From assembly GCF_016921115.1 (NCBI RefSeq), contig NZ_JAFFZS010000003.1, positions 124,001 through 188,000 on the forward strand: DNA of 64,000 bases. Direction: 5' to 3'. Below are positions 8,500 through 18,316 of this stretch, in pieces; positions within the stretch are counted from its first letter, which is position 1, and each line of letters starts with the position of its first letter. Origin of the DNA: Streptomyces actuosus. GTDB taxonomy: Bacteria; Actinomycetota; Actinomycetes; Streptomycetales; Streptomycetaceae. The translations under genes were made by a program, and so were the position numbers. The notes beneath the pieces were generated by a model, which ran no database searches, was not told the DNA's origin, and worked only from the letters and a program-made list of their open reading frames with translations.

Positions 8500-10271
8500 G
8501 CCCCGTCGTTCCCCTTCTGCAGCGCATGCTTCGGCTTCGACCACCGGCCTGCCAGGTAGCTCTCGCGGCAGGCCGTACGGGAGACCTTGCCGCTGGTCGT
8601 GTAGGGGATGCTGTCGGGTTCGACGAGGACGAAGTCCTGGACTGCGATGGCGTGGGCCTCGGCGACTGCGCCACGCACGGCACGCTTCACCTCGTCACGT
8701 ACCCTCTCCAGGTCGGGAACCTGCCGTACGTGCTCGGCCACGACGACGAGTCTCTCGCCGTTCTCCGTGTCCACGGCGAAAGCGGCCACGTGGTGGCGTC
8801 GAACGGCCGGATGGGCGTCCTGCACCGTCCCTTCGATGTCGTGCGGGTAGTGGTTGGTGCCGTCGACGATGACCAGGTCCTTGTCGCGCCCGGTGATGTA
8901 GAGCTGCTTGTCGAACCACATTCCCAGGTCGCCCGTGCGCAGCCAGTGCCGGGAGGGGTCCTGAGGGTCGTCCCCCTCCAGGACCGCGTGGAACGTGGCC
9001 TGGCTCTCCTGCGGACGGCGCCAGTAGCCACGCCCGACGTTGGGCCCCTTGACCCAGATCTCGGCGACCGTGCCGTCCTCCTGCCTCCGGCGCGTGGCCG
9101 GATCGACGACGGCGACCTCCTGGTTGGTCGGCCGGCCGCAGGCGACCAGTTCACTGACGGGCTCGCCGTCGGTGGGCTCCGCAACGCGGGCGGTGCCCTG
9201 TGCCAGCATGTCCCGGTCGAAGCAGGTGACCGTCGGCTCTTCCGCCTGGAGCGAGGCGGCTACGAACACAGTGGCTTCCGCCAGCCCGTACGAGGGACGC
9301 ATCGTCGTCCTGCGCATGCCGCAGGAGGCGAAGGCGCTCTGGAAACGGGTCAGTGTCCGCGCTCGAATGGGCTCACTGCCGTTGACCATCGTGGCCACCG
9401 ACTCCAGGGAGAGCGCGGCGCGCTCCTCGTCCGTCACCCGTTGGACGCAGTAGTCGTACGCGAAGTCCGGCGCCGCGGTGTGCGCGCCGCTGTGCCGTGT
9501 GAGCAGTTGCAGCCATCTCGCCGGCCTTTGCACGAAAGCCAGAGGGTCCATCAGGACCGAGGGGACACCAGCGACGACAGGCACCGCGATCGTCAACAGC
9601 AGGCCCATGTCGTGGTAGAGGGGGAGCCATCCCACGGTGCAGTCGCGCCCCCGGCGGATGTCGTACGCCTCCATAGCCTGGCGGGCGTTGGCAACGACAT
9701 TGGCGTGAGTGATCTCCACTCCGGAGGGAACCCTCGTCGATCCCGACGTGTACTGCAGGTAGGCGCAGTCCGCCGGGTCGACGGGCACCAGCTCCGGGGG
9801 GCCCTCCGTGTCCGGCGTCCGGAGGTCCTCGAGGGTCGTGACCCGCATGCCTGAGCCGACCCGGCGCTCCGCACAGAAATCGGCCACCGATGCACGCTGC
9901 TCCCTGGTGGAAATGGCGAGCAGCGGATCGGCGTCCGCCAGGGAGGCCGCCAGTTTGTCACCGTGACTGCGCAGAACCGGAGGATACAGGGGGACCGCGA
10001 TGGCGCCCGCGCAGGCGGCCGCCAGGAAACCGATGACGTAGTCCAGGCTCTGCGGCGCGACGATGGCGACCCGTTCACCCACTGCTCCGGCACGGCGGAT
10101 ACCTGCCGCGGCCACACGGACCCGATGCTCGAGTTGTCTCCAGGTCAGCTTGTGGGCGGTGCCGTCCTTGTCGGTGCTGAAGTCCACAAAGGTGAACGCG
10201 GCTTCGTCGGGCGCGTTCGATGCGGACCGGTCCAGATGGTAGGTGAGCGTGTCTCGCGCAGTTGACGGCAC
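8496..10271 (-). CDS. fatty acyl-AMP ligase (FadD32/FAAL family)
   Basis: Predicted 591-residue adenylate-forming enzyme. FAALs activate free fatty acids as acyl-adenylates and pass them to the phosphopantetheine arm of a partner ACP rather than to CoA. Visible motifs are YTSGSTRVPSGVEITH at 174-189, WLPLYHDMGL at 215-224, PSYGLAEAT and LRTGDLG. The STR-x-P-x-GV form and the WLPLYHDMGL block are typical of FAALs rather than acyl-CoA synthetases. The start is GTG at 10271. Its TGA overlaps the PKS ATG, so the two proteins are made from one message, ligase first. The partner is inferred to be the N-terminal ACP of that PKS. Chain length of the substrate cannot be read from the sequence. Confidence 0.93.
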   Translation of the reverse strand: MPSTARDTLTYHLDRSASNAPDEAAFTFVDFSTDKDGTAHKLTWRQLEHRVRVAAAGIRRAGAVGERVAIVAPQSLDYVIGFLAAACAGAIAVPLYPPVLRSHGDKLAASLADADPLLAISTREQRASVADFCAERRVGSGMRVTTLEDLRTPDTEGPPELVPVDPADCAYLQYTSGSTRVPSGVEITHANVVANARQAMEAYDIRRGRDCTVGWLPLYHDMGLLLTIAVPVVAGVPSVLMDPLAFVQRPARWLQLLTRHSGAHTAAPDFAYDYCVQRVTDEERAALSLESVATMVNGSEPIRARTLTRFQSAFASCGMRRTTMRPSYGLAEATVFVAASLQAEEPTVTCFDRDMLAQGTARVAEPTDGEPVSELVACGRPTNQEVAVVDPATRRRQEDGTVAEIWVKGPNVGRGYWRRPQESQATFHAVLEGDDPQDPSRHWLRTGDLGMWFDKQLYITGRDKDLVIVDGTNHYPHDIEGTVQDAHPAVRRHHVAAFAVDTENGERLVVVAEHVRQVPDLERVRDEVKRAVRGAVAEAHAIAVQDFVLVEPDSIPYTTSGKVSRTACRESYLAGRWSKPKHALQKGNDGA

Positions 10272-10674
10272 TGGGTCACCAAGCCTTCGTTATGTCGGGC
10301 AGATTCGAAGGAAAATTCCGCGACGGCCCGACGGAGACGATATCCACGGCGATACCACACAGCGTCCGACCACATCCCAGGGTGCGCGCCCCGGGTCCCG
10401 GGATCATCCGGACATGGGGAGCGCACCAATCAGAAGAACACAGTGCCGATCGTCGACCTGGGTGACACGCCGCAGTCGTCGAGGCCCTGACCGCCGGATT
10501 CACCATGTCGTGCAGATGCGGATGTTCAGTATGGTCGCCGCACAGGCGTGTCAAGGACTGCGGCGTGTCGGCTTTGAACCGCGCGTTGCACACTCCGACC
10601 ATGGGGAGACCCGGTCGAACCCTGTGCCCTTGCGTGGTCCACATTGATGCCGAGCGAACTCATGAGGCTGGTCG
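10272..10674. other. divergent control region between ligase-PKS operon and exporter
   Basis: No gene is supported in these 403 bases. The composition is noticeably richer in A and T than the surrounding genes, for example the run GAAGGAAAATTCC near 10308-10320. It must hold the promoters of the minus-strand ligase-PKS operon and the plus-strand exporter. I cannot name a specific -35/-10 pair with confidence. Confidence 0.5.
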
Positions 10675-12114
10675 ATGAGCCGTCTGCGGATCCTTGGCAT
10701 TCTGGTGGCCGTCATCCTTCCTGCCTTCATGACGGCTTTGGACGGCACCGTCGTCAACGTCGCCCTGCCCCAGATCCAGACAGAACTCGCTCTCGACGAA
10801 GCGGGACTGAAATGGGTGGCCGCAGTCTATCCGCTCACGCATTCCAGTTTCCTCCTTTTCGGCGGGCATCTGGCGGACAGCAAGGGCCGGCGTCTCACTC
10901 TTTCTCTCGGTGTGGCTGTCTTCGCGCTGTCGTCGATCCTGTGCAGCGTATCGACCCGGGCGCCGATGCTGATCACGGGGCGTGGCCTGCAGGGAGTGGG
11001 AGCGGCCCTGATCCTTCCTGCGGCCCTGGCCGTGCTCTCCCATGACCTGCCACCCCGGTCGAGGAATGCCGGCTTCACCGCACTCACGGTTGCGCTGGCG
11101 ACCGCCCTGGCGGGCGGACCGGTCCTTTCCGGAGTGATCACGGAACACTGGGGATGGAATTGGCTGTTCGTGATCAATGCCCCCATCGGCTTGGTCTCCT
11201 TCCTGGCCTGTGCCGCGTTCGTGCCCCGTCCGCCGTCCCGTCCTGCAATGCGGGAGAGTGGCGTACCCGCCGCCCCGCTGAGTGCGATCTTTCTGGCGTG
11301 TATTGCCATCGGCGGGTTTGCGTACTGCCTTATCGAGGGGCCGCAGTACGGTTTCGTTGACTCTCGTGTCCTGCTTGTTGCTGCCGCATCTCTCGTCTCC
11401 CTGATCGCGCTCGCTGTGAGGTCATCGCTTCACGGTCGGGGGGTCTTCTCCACCCTTTTCGCAAGGCGTGCCTTCACCTGTGGACTGCTAACCCAGCTCC
11501 TGTGGGGACTCGGCGTCAGCGGGGTCTATTTCTTCACCGCTCTCTTCCTGCAGAATTACCTCCGCCTCAGCCCTACTTCTGCCGGGCTCATGTTCACGCC
11601 GGTGGCCGCCTCTCTTCTTGCCACTGCGCCCTTCGTCGCGAAACTGGCTCGTCTGCTGGGGGACGCGAAAGTGGCCGCGGCGGGAATGTTTCTGGTGGCG
11701 CTGGGTCTGCTGCTGGTGTCGCTGGGAAGCAGGCGCGGCGGTCTCGTCGGCCTTCTGCCGGGACTGGTGGCGATCGGCGTCGGCTCGGGCCTGGCGGTCC
11801 CACTGACCACGCGCGCCCTGGAGTCCGCACCCGACCGGCTCTCCGGTGTCGCAGCGGGACTGTTCAGTGCTACACGAGAAGCATCAGGCGTGTTCGGCAT
11901 CGCCGTGATCGGCCTGATCGTGACCTCCGTGCAAAGCTCGGTCGCCGACAGGGGCGCCGGATCCGGACATGCCTTTCTCATCGGCTATCAGGCCGGCCTC
12001 TGCACTGCTGCCGCTCTGGTCGCCATCGGTGTGCCCGTGGCCCTGTGGGGACTGCGCGCACGTGTGCGCACCCGACAGGATCGCCGAGGTCCGGCCGAAG
12101 CCGAGGAGGCCTGA
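10675..12114 (+). CDS. MFS drug/metabolite exporter, DHA2 (14-helix) type
   Basis: Predicted 479-residue integral membrane transporter of the EmrB/QacA group, driven by proton antiport. The N-terminus VAVILPAFMTALDGTVVNVALP is the family's first helix with its conserved D-x-T/V-V-N-V-A-L-P motif; GGHLADSKGRR is motif A between helices 2 and 3, and the TGRGLQGVGAAL segment matches the following loop and helix. About 14 hydrophobic segments are visible. The ATG follows a GAGG 8-10 bases upstream. It is divergent from the ligase-PKS operon, so export of the cluster product or self-protection is the inferred role. Codon use is less GC-biased than in neighbouring genes, with runs of T-ending codons such as TCT CTT CTT, which suggests a different origin or age from the surrounding chromosome. 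Confidence 0.9.
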   Translation: MSRLRILGILVAVILPAFMTALDGTVVNVALPQIQTELALDEAGLKWVAAVYPLTHSSFLLFGGHLADSKGRRLTLSLGVAVFALSSILCSVSTRAPMLITGRGLQGVGAALILPAALAVLSHDLPPRSRNAGFTALTVALATALAGGPVLSGVITEHWGWNWLFVINAPIGLVSFLACAAFVPRPPSRPAMRESGVPAAPLSAIFLACIAIGGFAYCLIEGPQYGFVDSRVLLVAAASLVSLIALAVRSSLHGRGVFSTLFARRAFTCGLLTQLLWGLGVSGVYFFTALFLQNYLRLSPTSAGLMFTPVAASLLATAPFVAKLARLLGDAKVAAAGMFLVALGLLLVSLGSRRGGLVGLLPGLVAIGVGSGLAVPLTTRALESAPDRLSGVAAGLFSATREASGVFGIAVIGLIVTSVQSSVADRGAGSGHAFLIGYQAGLCTAAALVAIGVPVALWGLRARVRTRQDRRGPAEAEEA

Positions 12115-12554
12115 ACGAGAGGCGGCCGTCCGGCGCGGACCGTGCCTGCGCGGGCCGGGAATCCGGACGCGGACCTGCACGAGACGTCCGTGGCCCGGCC
12201 CGAGTGCCTGGAGCGGCCGGCGTCGCCGACCCGAGCGGACCGGTCAGGCCCCACCCGTGGTTGCGAGGACGAGGTCACCGGCGCAGGAGCGGCCTGACCC
12301 CTGTTCGCGACCGACCTTCGGGTGTCCTGGCTGTCGGTCGCCGGTCACTTCCGCGGCGGGATCGATGCGGGTCGCCCGCCGGTCCCGCCCGCGAGGCCCA
12401 CGGGATGGTCCGGCCCGACGGGAACCTGTCCCGGCGACTCGACGAACCGCGGGCGCGGCGACGCGCTGAAGTCCCTGGACTTCAGCCCGGGGAGCACGTC
12501 AAAGTGGTCTCACCATTTTCCGGCGACTCAGGACCTGTGAGGTAACCGCGTACC
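12115..12554. other. intergenic region upstream of htpG
   Basis: About 440 bases without a supported gene; the open frames crossing it continue from the antisense or other frames of the exporter. I see no HspR (HAIR) or CIRCE operator. A GAGGTAA ribosome site is present just before the htpG start. Confidence 0.55.
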
Positions 12555-14465
12555 ATGCCGACCGAAACGTTTGAGTTCCAGGTAGAGGCCCGTCAGCTGC
12601 TCCAGTTGATGATCCACTCGGTCTACTCGAACAAGGACGTCTTCCTTCGGGAGCTCGTCTCCAACGCCTCCGACGCACTGGACAAGCTGCGATTGGAGTC
12701 CTTGCGGGACGGCGCTGCCGACGCCGATGTGTCCGACCTGCACATCGAGATCGAGGCCGACGGTGACGCACGAACCCTCACCGTGCGGGACAACGGCATC
12801 GGCATGTCCTACGAGGAGGTCGGGCGGCTGATCGGCACCATCGCCAACTCCGGCACGGCCGGCTTCCTGCAGGAACTCCAGGAGGCCAAGGACGCGGACC
12901 GGGCCGAGGGCCTCATCGGGCAGTTCGGCGTCGGCTTCTACTCCGGGTTCATGGTCGCCGACGAGGTCACCCTGGTGACCCGCCGGGCCGGCGAGAAGCA
13001 CGGCACCCGCTGGACCTCCCGCGGTGAGGGCACCTACACGCTCGACACCGTCGACGGCGCACCCCAGGGCACCTCCGTCACCCTGCACCTCAAGCCGGCC
13101 GACCCCGAGAACCAGCTCCACGACTACACCGACGAGTGGAAGATCCGGGAGATCGTCAAGCGGTACTCGGACTTCATCACCTGGCCCATCCGGTTCGTAC
13201 CCAAGCCCGGCGGCGAGGGCGACAGCGACGGGAAGGGCGAGGGCGGGTCCGGGGCCGAGCCGCTGAACTCGATGAAGGCCCTGTGGGCGCGTTCGCGTGA
13301 CGAGGTGTCCGACGACGAGTACCACGAGCTGTACAAGCACATCAGCCACGACTGGCGCGACCCGCTGGAGACCGTACGGCTCCAGGCGGAGGGCACGTTC
13401 GAGTACCAGGCCCTGCTGTTCCTGCCCGCCCACGCCCCGCACGACCTGTTCACCCAGGGGCACCAGCGCGGCGTGCAACTGTACGTCAAGCGCGTCTTCA
13501 TCATGGACGACTGCGAGGAACTGCTCCCGCCCTACCTTCGTTTCGTCAAGGGCGTCGTCGACGCGGCCGACCTCTCGCTCAACGTCTCCCGCGAGATCCT
13601 CCAGCAGGACCGCCACATCCGGATGATCCAGCGCCGCCTGACGAAGAAGGTCCTGTCCTCCGTCAAGGAGATGATGGCCAAGGACGCCGAGCGCTACGCC
13701 ACGTTCTGGCGGGAGTTCGGCGCCGTCGTGAAGGAGGGCCTGGTCACCGACGCGGAGAACCGCGACGCCCTCCTCGCCGTCTCGTCCTTCGCCAGCACGC
13801 ACAGCGAGGACGGGCCGACCACGCTGAAGGCCTACGTGGAGCGGATGCAGGACGGCCAGGAGGACATCTACTACCTCACCGGCGACTCCCGGCAGAGCAT
13901 CGAGAACTCCCCCCACATGGAGGCCTTCCGGGCCAAGGGCATCGAGGTCCTCCTGCTCACCGACCCCGTCGACGAGGTGTGGGCCGACACCGTCGGCGAG
14001 TACGAGGGCAAGCGGCTGCGGTCCGTCGCGAAGGGCGAGATCGACCTGGACGGCGAGGAGGGGGAGTCCACCGACAGCGCGCAGTCGCAGGAGTACGCCG
14101 GGCTGCTCGACTGGATGAAGGAACAGCTGGCGGAGGACATCAAGGAGGTGCGCCTGTCGTCCCGGCTCACCGTCTCCCCGGCCTGCCTCGTCTCCGACGC
14201 GAACGACCTGACCCCCGCTCTGGAGAACATGTACCGGGCGATGGGCCAGGAGGTGCCCTCCGCCAAGCGGATCCTCGAACTCAACCCGGACCACCCGCTC
14301 GTGAAGGGCCTCAACCAGGCACACCGGGACCGCGCGGACCACGCAGGGCTCGCCGAGACCGCCGAGCTGCTGCACACCCTCGCCGTGCTCGCCGAGGGCG
14401 GCCAGCCCAAGGAGCCGGCACGGTTCGTCAAGCTGGTCGCCGACCGCCTGGAGCGCACGCTGTAA
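12555..14465 (+). CDS. htpG: Hsp90-family chaperone HtpG
   Basis: Predicted 636-residue cytoplasmic ATP-dependent chaperone, close to the usual bacterial HtpG length. The N-terminal GHKL ATPase domain shows [22 protein letters not shown] and the lid and nucleotide motif [15 protein letters not shown]. The middle domain carries [15 protein letters not shown], a hallmark of the family. The C-terminal domain contains [11 protein letters not shown] before the dimerisation helices. The ATG lies about ten bases after GAGGTAA. It stands alone between an exporter and an acyltransferase gene, and no heat-shock operator was recognised upstream. Identification is secure; regulation is unknown. Confidence 0.98.
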
Positions 14466-14583
14466 CGGCTCTCGCGTCACGCACCCTCGCAGGGGCGCCC
14501 GCACCACGGCGGGCGCCCCGGGATCCACCAGGTCCGATATCGGCCGCCGCGGCGCGGGCACGACCGTCGCACCCCTCTACGTC

Positions 14584-14602
14584 TTGACAGTGTGCGTACT
14601 GT
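14584..14602 (+). promoter_or_regulatory. TTGACA -35-like element overlapping an inverted repeat
   Basis: TTGACA occurs at 14584-14589 in an otherwise GC-rich spacer. It overlaps the inverted repeat ACAGT-N6-ACTGT (14587-14602). The best-placed -10 (around 14607-14613) is poor, so this is only a candidate promoter/operator for the acyltransferase gene at 14674. Confidence 0.4.
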
Positions 14603-14673
14603 TTCGCGACGTTTGATCCCTCATCGAGCCATGAGCAACGCGCGCAACGCGCCGTGGGGGGAGCGGTTCGCCG

Positions 14674-15759
14674 ATGCACATCACCGTCCACAGAGTTGAC
14701 GAACTGACCGAGTCGCAGCGCAAGATCTGGCACCAGGCCATGGAGGAGTCACCCGAGTTCGCCAACCCGTTCCTCGCCCCGGAGTTCGCGGCCGGAGTGG
14801 CCCGGCACCGCGCCGGGACACGGGTGGCCGTCCTGCACGACGGCGGCGACCCGGTCGGCTTCTTCCCCTACGAGCGCACTTCCCTCGGTGTCGGCCGGGC
14901 CCTCGGCCTCGGACTGTCCGACTGCCAGGCCCTCGTGCACCGCCCCGGCGTCGACTGGGACACACGAACGCTGTTGCGGGCCTGCGGCCTGGCCAGCTTC
15001 GAGTTCGACCATCTCGTCGAGCAGCAGAGGCCGTTCGGGCCCCACGTCACCGGGCTCTTCCCGTCCCCGGTGATCGACCTGGCGCACGGCGACGACGGCT
15101 ACCCGGAGTGGCTGCGCGCCAGCTATCCGGGCCTGGCCCGGACGACCCTGAAGAAGGAGCGCCGCATGGGCCGGGACGTCGGCGAGATGCGGTTCGTCTT
15201 CGACGAGCGGGATCCGGGCGCGCTGCGGCAGCTGATGCGGTGGAAGTCGGCCCAGTACCGCAGGACCGGCCGGATGGACCGCTTCTCCCGGCCCTGGATA
15301 GTCGACCTGGTGAACGACCTCTTCGAGGTGCGCGAGGAGCACTTCACGGGGGTGCTCTCCGTCCTCTACGCCGGTGATCGTCCGGTGGCGGCGCACTTCG
15401 GGCCGAGGTCCCGCACCGTTCTCGCGGCGTGGTTCACGACCTACGACCCGGAGGTCCACCGCTACTCGCCCGGCCTGATGATGCACCTGAGGATGGCCGA
15501 GACGGGCCGCAGGCAGGGGCTGACGCTGCTGGACCTGGGGCGTGGCGACAAGGAGTACAAGGACTGGCTCAAGACCCGCGAACTCCGTGTGGCGGAGGGG
15601 TTCGCGACCCGTCCCCACCCGGTCGCGGCGGCCCACCGGATGGTGCGGCGGCCCGTGCGGGGCCTGAGGAACACGGTCCTCGCCCACCCTCGGCTGCGCG
15701 AGCCCGCCGACCGGCTGCTGAGGGCGGTCGGCAGCCTGCGCACCGCCCGCACCCCCTGA
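14674..15759 (+). CDS. GNAT-superfamily acyltransferase, CelD/BcsL-like
   Basis: Predicted 361 residues resembling the CelD/BcsL (PF13480-like) acyltransferases, which carry two GNAT-like folds and are often linked to polysaccharide or lipid modification. Features seen are NPFLAPEF near the N-terminus, the ARTTLKKERRM segment, the region HFGPRSRTVLAAWFTTYDPE with YSPGLMMHLRMAE, and LLDLGRGDKEYKDWLKTR, which matches the family's LDLGRGDxxYK motif. GGGGGGAG lies about nine bases before the ATG. No polysaccharide genes adjoin it, so the substrate is unknown. Confidence 0.8.
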   Translation: MHITVHRVDELTESQRKIWHQAMEESPEFANPFLAPEFAAGVARHRAGTRVAVLHDGGDPVGFFPYERTSLGVGRALGLGLSDCQALVHRPGVDWDTRTLLRACGLASFEFDHLVEQQRPFGPHVTGLFPSPVIDLAHGDDGYPEWLRASYPGLARTTLKKERRMGRDVGEMRFVFDERDPGALRQLMRWKSAQYRRTGRMDRFSRPWIVDLVNDLFEVREEHFTGVLSVLYAGDRPVAAHFGPRSRTVLAAWFTTYDPEVHRYSPGLMMHLRMAETGRRQGLTLLDLGRGDKEYKDWLKTRELRVAEGFATRPHPVAAAHRMVRRPVRGLRNTVLAHPRLREPADRLLRAVGSLRTARTP

Positions 15760-15902
15760 ACCGGCCCCCGGACCGCGGGGCGGGGCTCGCGCCCGTCCCG
15801 CGGTCCGGGGGCTCCCCGCCGGCCGGGGGACGGCGGACTGCCGCACTCGGTCACGCCGGCCTCGTCTGCCCGGTGCCGGACCCGCCCACGGGACGTACCG
15901 AC

Positions 15903-16202
15903 TCAGGTGTGGCCGCCCGGGCGGCCCCTCGTGTCGTCGAGCGGGGTGCGGCCGCGCCGGTGACGCGCCCGGAAGGAACGGCGGTGGCGGTGCATCGCCC
16001 CGGCCGTCGTCATCGCCAGGCCCAGGCAGAAGATCAGGGCCAGGGCGAACCCGGAGCAGAACAGGGCGAGCCCGTTCATCGTGGCGATGTCCTGGCCGAG
16101 CACGGTCACCGTGTACTCCGGGCCGCCCGACAGGTTGCCGGCGACGGCCAGCGCGGTGAAGGCACCGGTGGCCGTGAGGAGGAACAGTCCGAGGAACAGC
16201 AT
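15903..16202 (-). CDS. small membrane protein, 99 residues
   Basis: This small gene is supported by a strong ribosome site (GAGGAGGGTGA) five bases before the ATG at 16202 and by its divergent position from polX. It has two hydrophobic segments, about residues 2-22 and 42-66, separated by a polar loop with GGPEYTVTVLGQDIA. The C-terminal tail is rich in Arg and His (residues 70-99) and is probably cytoplasmic. I do not recognise a named family. It could be one of the short two-helix membrane proteins common in Streptomyces. Confidence 0.6.
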   Translation of the reverse strand: MLFLGLFLLTATGAFTALAVAGNLSGGPEYTVTVLGQDIATMNGLALFCSGFALALIFCLGLAMTTAGAMHRHRRSFRARHRRGRTPLDDTRGRPGGHT

Positions 16203-16262
16203 CCGATTCACCCTCCTCGGCAACGGGAACCGTGCCCTCGGGTACCCGCCCGTCGCTGCCCC

Positions 16263-16268
16263 TACCCT
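16263..16268 (+). promoter_or_regulatory. -10 hexamer TACCCT of a leaderless polX transcript
   Basis: TACCCT lies six bases before the GTG start. GGAGG at 16269-16273 is too close to the start to act as a ribosome site, so a transcript beginning at or beside the GTG is the best explanation. Confidence 0.55.
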
Positions 16269-16274
16269 GGAGGG

Positions 16275-18032
16275 GTGGCTCGGTCCAACGACGAGGTCGC
16301 CGCCCTGTTCCAGGAGTACGCGGACCTGATCTCGCTCACCGGCGGGGACGCGTTCAGGGCACGTGCCCATGAGAAGGCCGCCCGGTCGATCGGCGGCTAC
16401 CACGCCGATGTGGCCACGCTCGACGTCCAGGGCCTCCAGGAGATCCCCGACGTCGGCAGGTCCGTCGCCGAGAAGATCGTCGAGTACCTCCGTGACGGCC
16501 GCGTCGCCGCCGTCGAGGAGCTGCGCGCTCGTGTCCCGCCCGGGGTTCGCCGGCTCACCGCCGTCCCCACGCTCGGCCCCAGGAAGGCCCGCGTCCTCCA
16601 CGAGGAGCTCGGTATCTCCTCCGTGGAGGAACTCGCCGACGCCGTCCGTGCCGAGCGGCTGCGGGACCTGAGGGGCTTCGGTCCGAAGACCGAGGAGAAC
16701 ATCCTCCACGGCATCGAACTCCTTCGGTCCGCAGGCGACCGCGTCCTCCTCGACGTGGCCGCGGACCTCGCCGAGGACATCGTCGGCCGGCTGGCCGAGG
16801 TGAGCGGCTGCTCCCGCTGCGCCTGCGCGGGCTCCCTGCGCCGCGTCCGCGAGACCATCGGCGACATCGACGTCCTCGCCGCCGCGGAGGACTCCGCGCC
16901 CCTCATGCGGGCGTTCACCGAACTTCCCTACGTCACCGAGGTCATCGCCCACGGCACCACCAAGACGTCGGTGCGCACCACCGAGGGGCTCGCCGTCGAC
17001 CTGCGTGTCGTGCCGCCCGAGTCGTGGGGAGCCGCCCTGCAGTACTTCACCGGGTCCAGGGCGCACAACATCCGCCTCCGGGAACGGGCCGTCCACCTGG
17101 GGCTGAAACTGTCCGAGTACGGCCTCTTCGACGCCGAGACCGGAAGCAGGATCGCCTCCCGCACGGAGGAGGACGTGTACGCCGGGCTCGGGCTGCCGTG
17201 GATCCCGCCCCCGCTGCGCGAGGACCGAGGCGAGATCGAGGCGGGCCTGGCGGGCACGCTGCCCCGGCCGGTGACCGAGGCGGACCTGCGGGGCGACCTG
17301 CACACCCACACCGACCTCACCGACGGACTCGCCCCGCTCCAGGAGATGGTCGCCGCGGCGGCCGACCGCGGGTACGCCTACTACGCCGTCACCGACCACG
17401 GCCCCGCCCTGTCCATGCAGCGCATGACCGACGAGCGGATGCTGGACCAGCGGGCGCGGCTGCGCGCCCTGGACGGGCGCTACGGCAGGCGGCGCGGCGG
17501 CCTGCGACTGCTGCACGGTGCCGAGCTGAACATCGACCCCGACGGCGGGGTGGACTGGCCGGAGGACTTCCTCGCCGGGTTCGACCTGTGCGTGGCCTCC
17601 GTGCACTCCCACTTCCGTCAGGACCGCGCGGCGCTCACCCGGCGCCTGGTCCGGGCCTGCGAGCACCCCTGCGTCGACATCATCGGCCACCCCACCACCC
17701 GGCTCATCGGCAAGCGCCCCGGCATCGACGTCGACCTCGACGCGGTGTTCGAGGCCTGCGCCCGCACCGGCACGGTCCTGGAGATCAATGCCCGGCCGGA
17801 GCGGCTCGACCTGCGCGACGAGGACATCCTGCGCGCCCGCCGGTACGGGGTGCGGTTCGCCGTGAACAGCGACGCCCACTCCACGCGGCACCTGGCCACC
17901 CTGCGCTTCGGCATCGGCACGGCGCAGCGCGGCTGGCTCACCGCCGGTGACGTCGTCAACACCTGGCCACTGACCCGGCTGCGCCGCCACCTCGCCCGGG
18001 GACGCCCGAAGCGCCGCCCGGACTCCCGGTAG
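16275..18032 (+). CDS. polX: family X DNA polymerase with C-terminal PHP domain (PolX)
   Basis: Predicted 585 residues, the usual size for bacterial/archaeal PolX. Helix-hairpin-helix segments lie within about residues 1-140 (for example IPDVGRSVAEKI and LRGFGPKTEENI). The polymerase palm has GSLRRVRETIGDIDVL with Asp197 and Asp199, and the third carboxylate in AVDLRVV (Asp242). The PHP domain starts at DLHTHTDLTDG (Asp341) and continues with TDHG, GAELNIDPDG, SVHSHF, IGHP and VNSDAHS, the expected metal ligands. These enzymes fill short gaps and their PHP domain gives 3'-5' exonuclease activity, so a role in base-excision or end repair is likely. The GTG at 16275 is chosen from family alignment and the leaderless -10. 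Confidence 0.93.
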   Translation: MARSNDEVAALFQEYADLISLTGGDAFRARAHEKAARSIGGYHADVATLDVQGLQEIPDVGRSVAEKIVEYLRDGRVAAVEELRARVPPGVRRLTAVPTLGPRKARVLHEELGISSVEELADAVRAERLRDLRGFGPKTEENILHGIELLRSAGDRVLLDVAADLAEDIVGRLAEVSGCSRCACAGSLRRVRETIGDIDVLAAAEDSAPLMRAFTELPYVTEVIAHGTTKTSVRTTEGLAVDLRVVPPESWGAALQYFTGSRAHNIRLRERAVHLGLKLSEYGLFDAETGSRIASRTEEDVYAGLGLPWIPPPLREDRGEIEAGLAGTLPRPVTEADLRGDLHTHTDLTDGLAPLQEMVAAAADRGYAYYAVTDHGPALSMQRMTDERMLDQRARLRALDGRYGRRRGGLRLLHGAELNIDPDGGVDWPEDFLAGFDLCVASVHSHFRQDRAALTRRLVRACEHPCVDIIGHPTTRLIGKRPGIDVDLDAVFEACARTGTVLEINARPERLDLRDEDILRARRYGVRFAVNSDAHSTRHLATLRFGIGTAQRGWLTAGDVVNTWPLTRLRRHLARGRPKRRPDSR

Positions 18033-18316
18033 CGTCCCGCCCAGGGGACGCCCCGCCCCGCGGCGCGCCGGAACGGCGGCCTCCGGACGTCGGTCCTCTG
18101 GCCGCGGGCAACAGAGCGCGGGCGTCGGACACGGGGCCGAGGCGGGTGCCCGGGGCCGTTCCGGTCGCCGAGCGTGGCGGGCCTGCACGCAGCGTTCCGG
18201 TCGCCCGCCTTGCGCAGGGCCCCCGCGGGCCCGCACGGAGCGCGGCCGTACGCTGGGGCGAGCACTCGGACCGGGCACCGGCCGGGGAATCCGCGCCACC
18301 CGCGACGAGGAGGACG

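Noticed and set aside
8497..8544. Longer N-terminus for the PKS starting at 8544
   Set aside because: It would overlap the ligase gene by 49 bases and lacks a ribosome site, while the ATG at 8499 makes a classic ATGA overlap with GGGGAA upstream.
11502..12545. Long plus-strand frame crossing the exporter and the htpG upstream region
   Set aside because: It is an alternative frame of the exporter with no family resemblance; stop codons are simply rare at this GC content.
12528..14561. Long antisense frame over htpG
   Set aside because: The translation is low-complexity and mirrors the GC3 of the real gene, as do the other long antisense frames over genes in the window.
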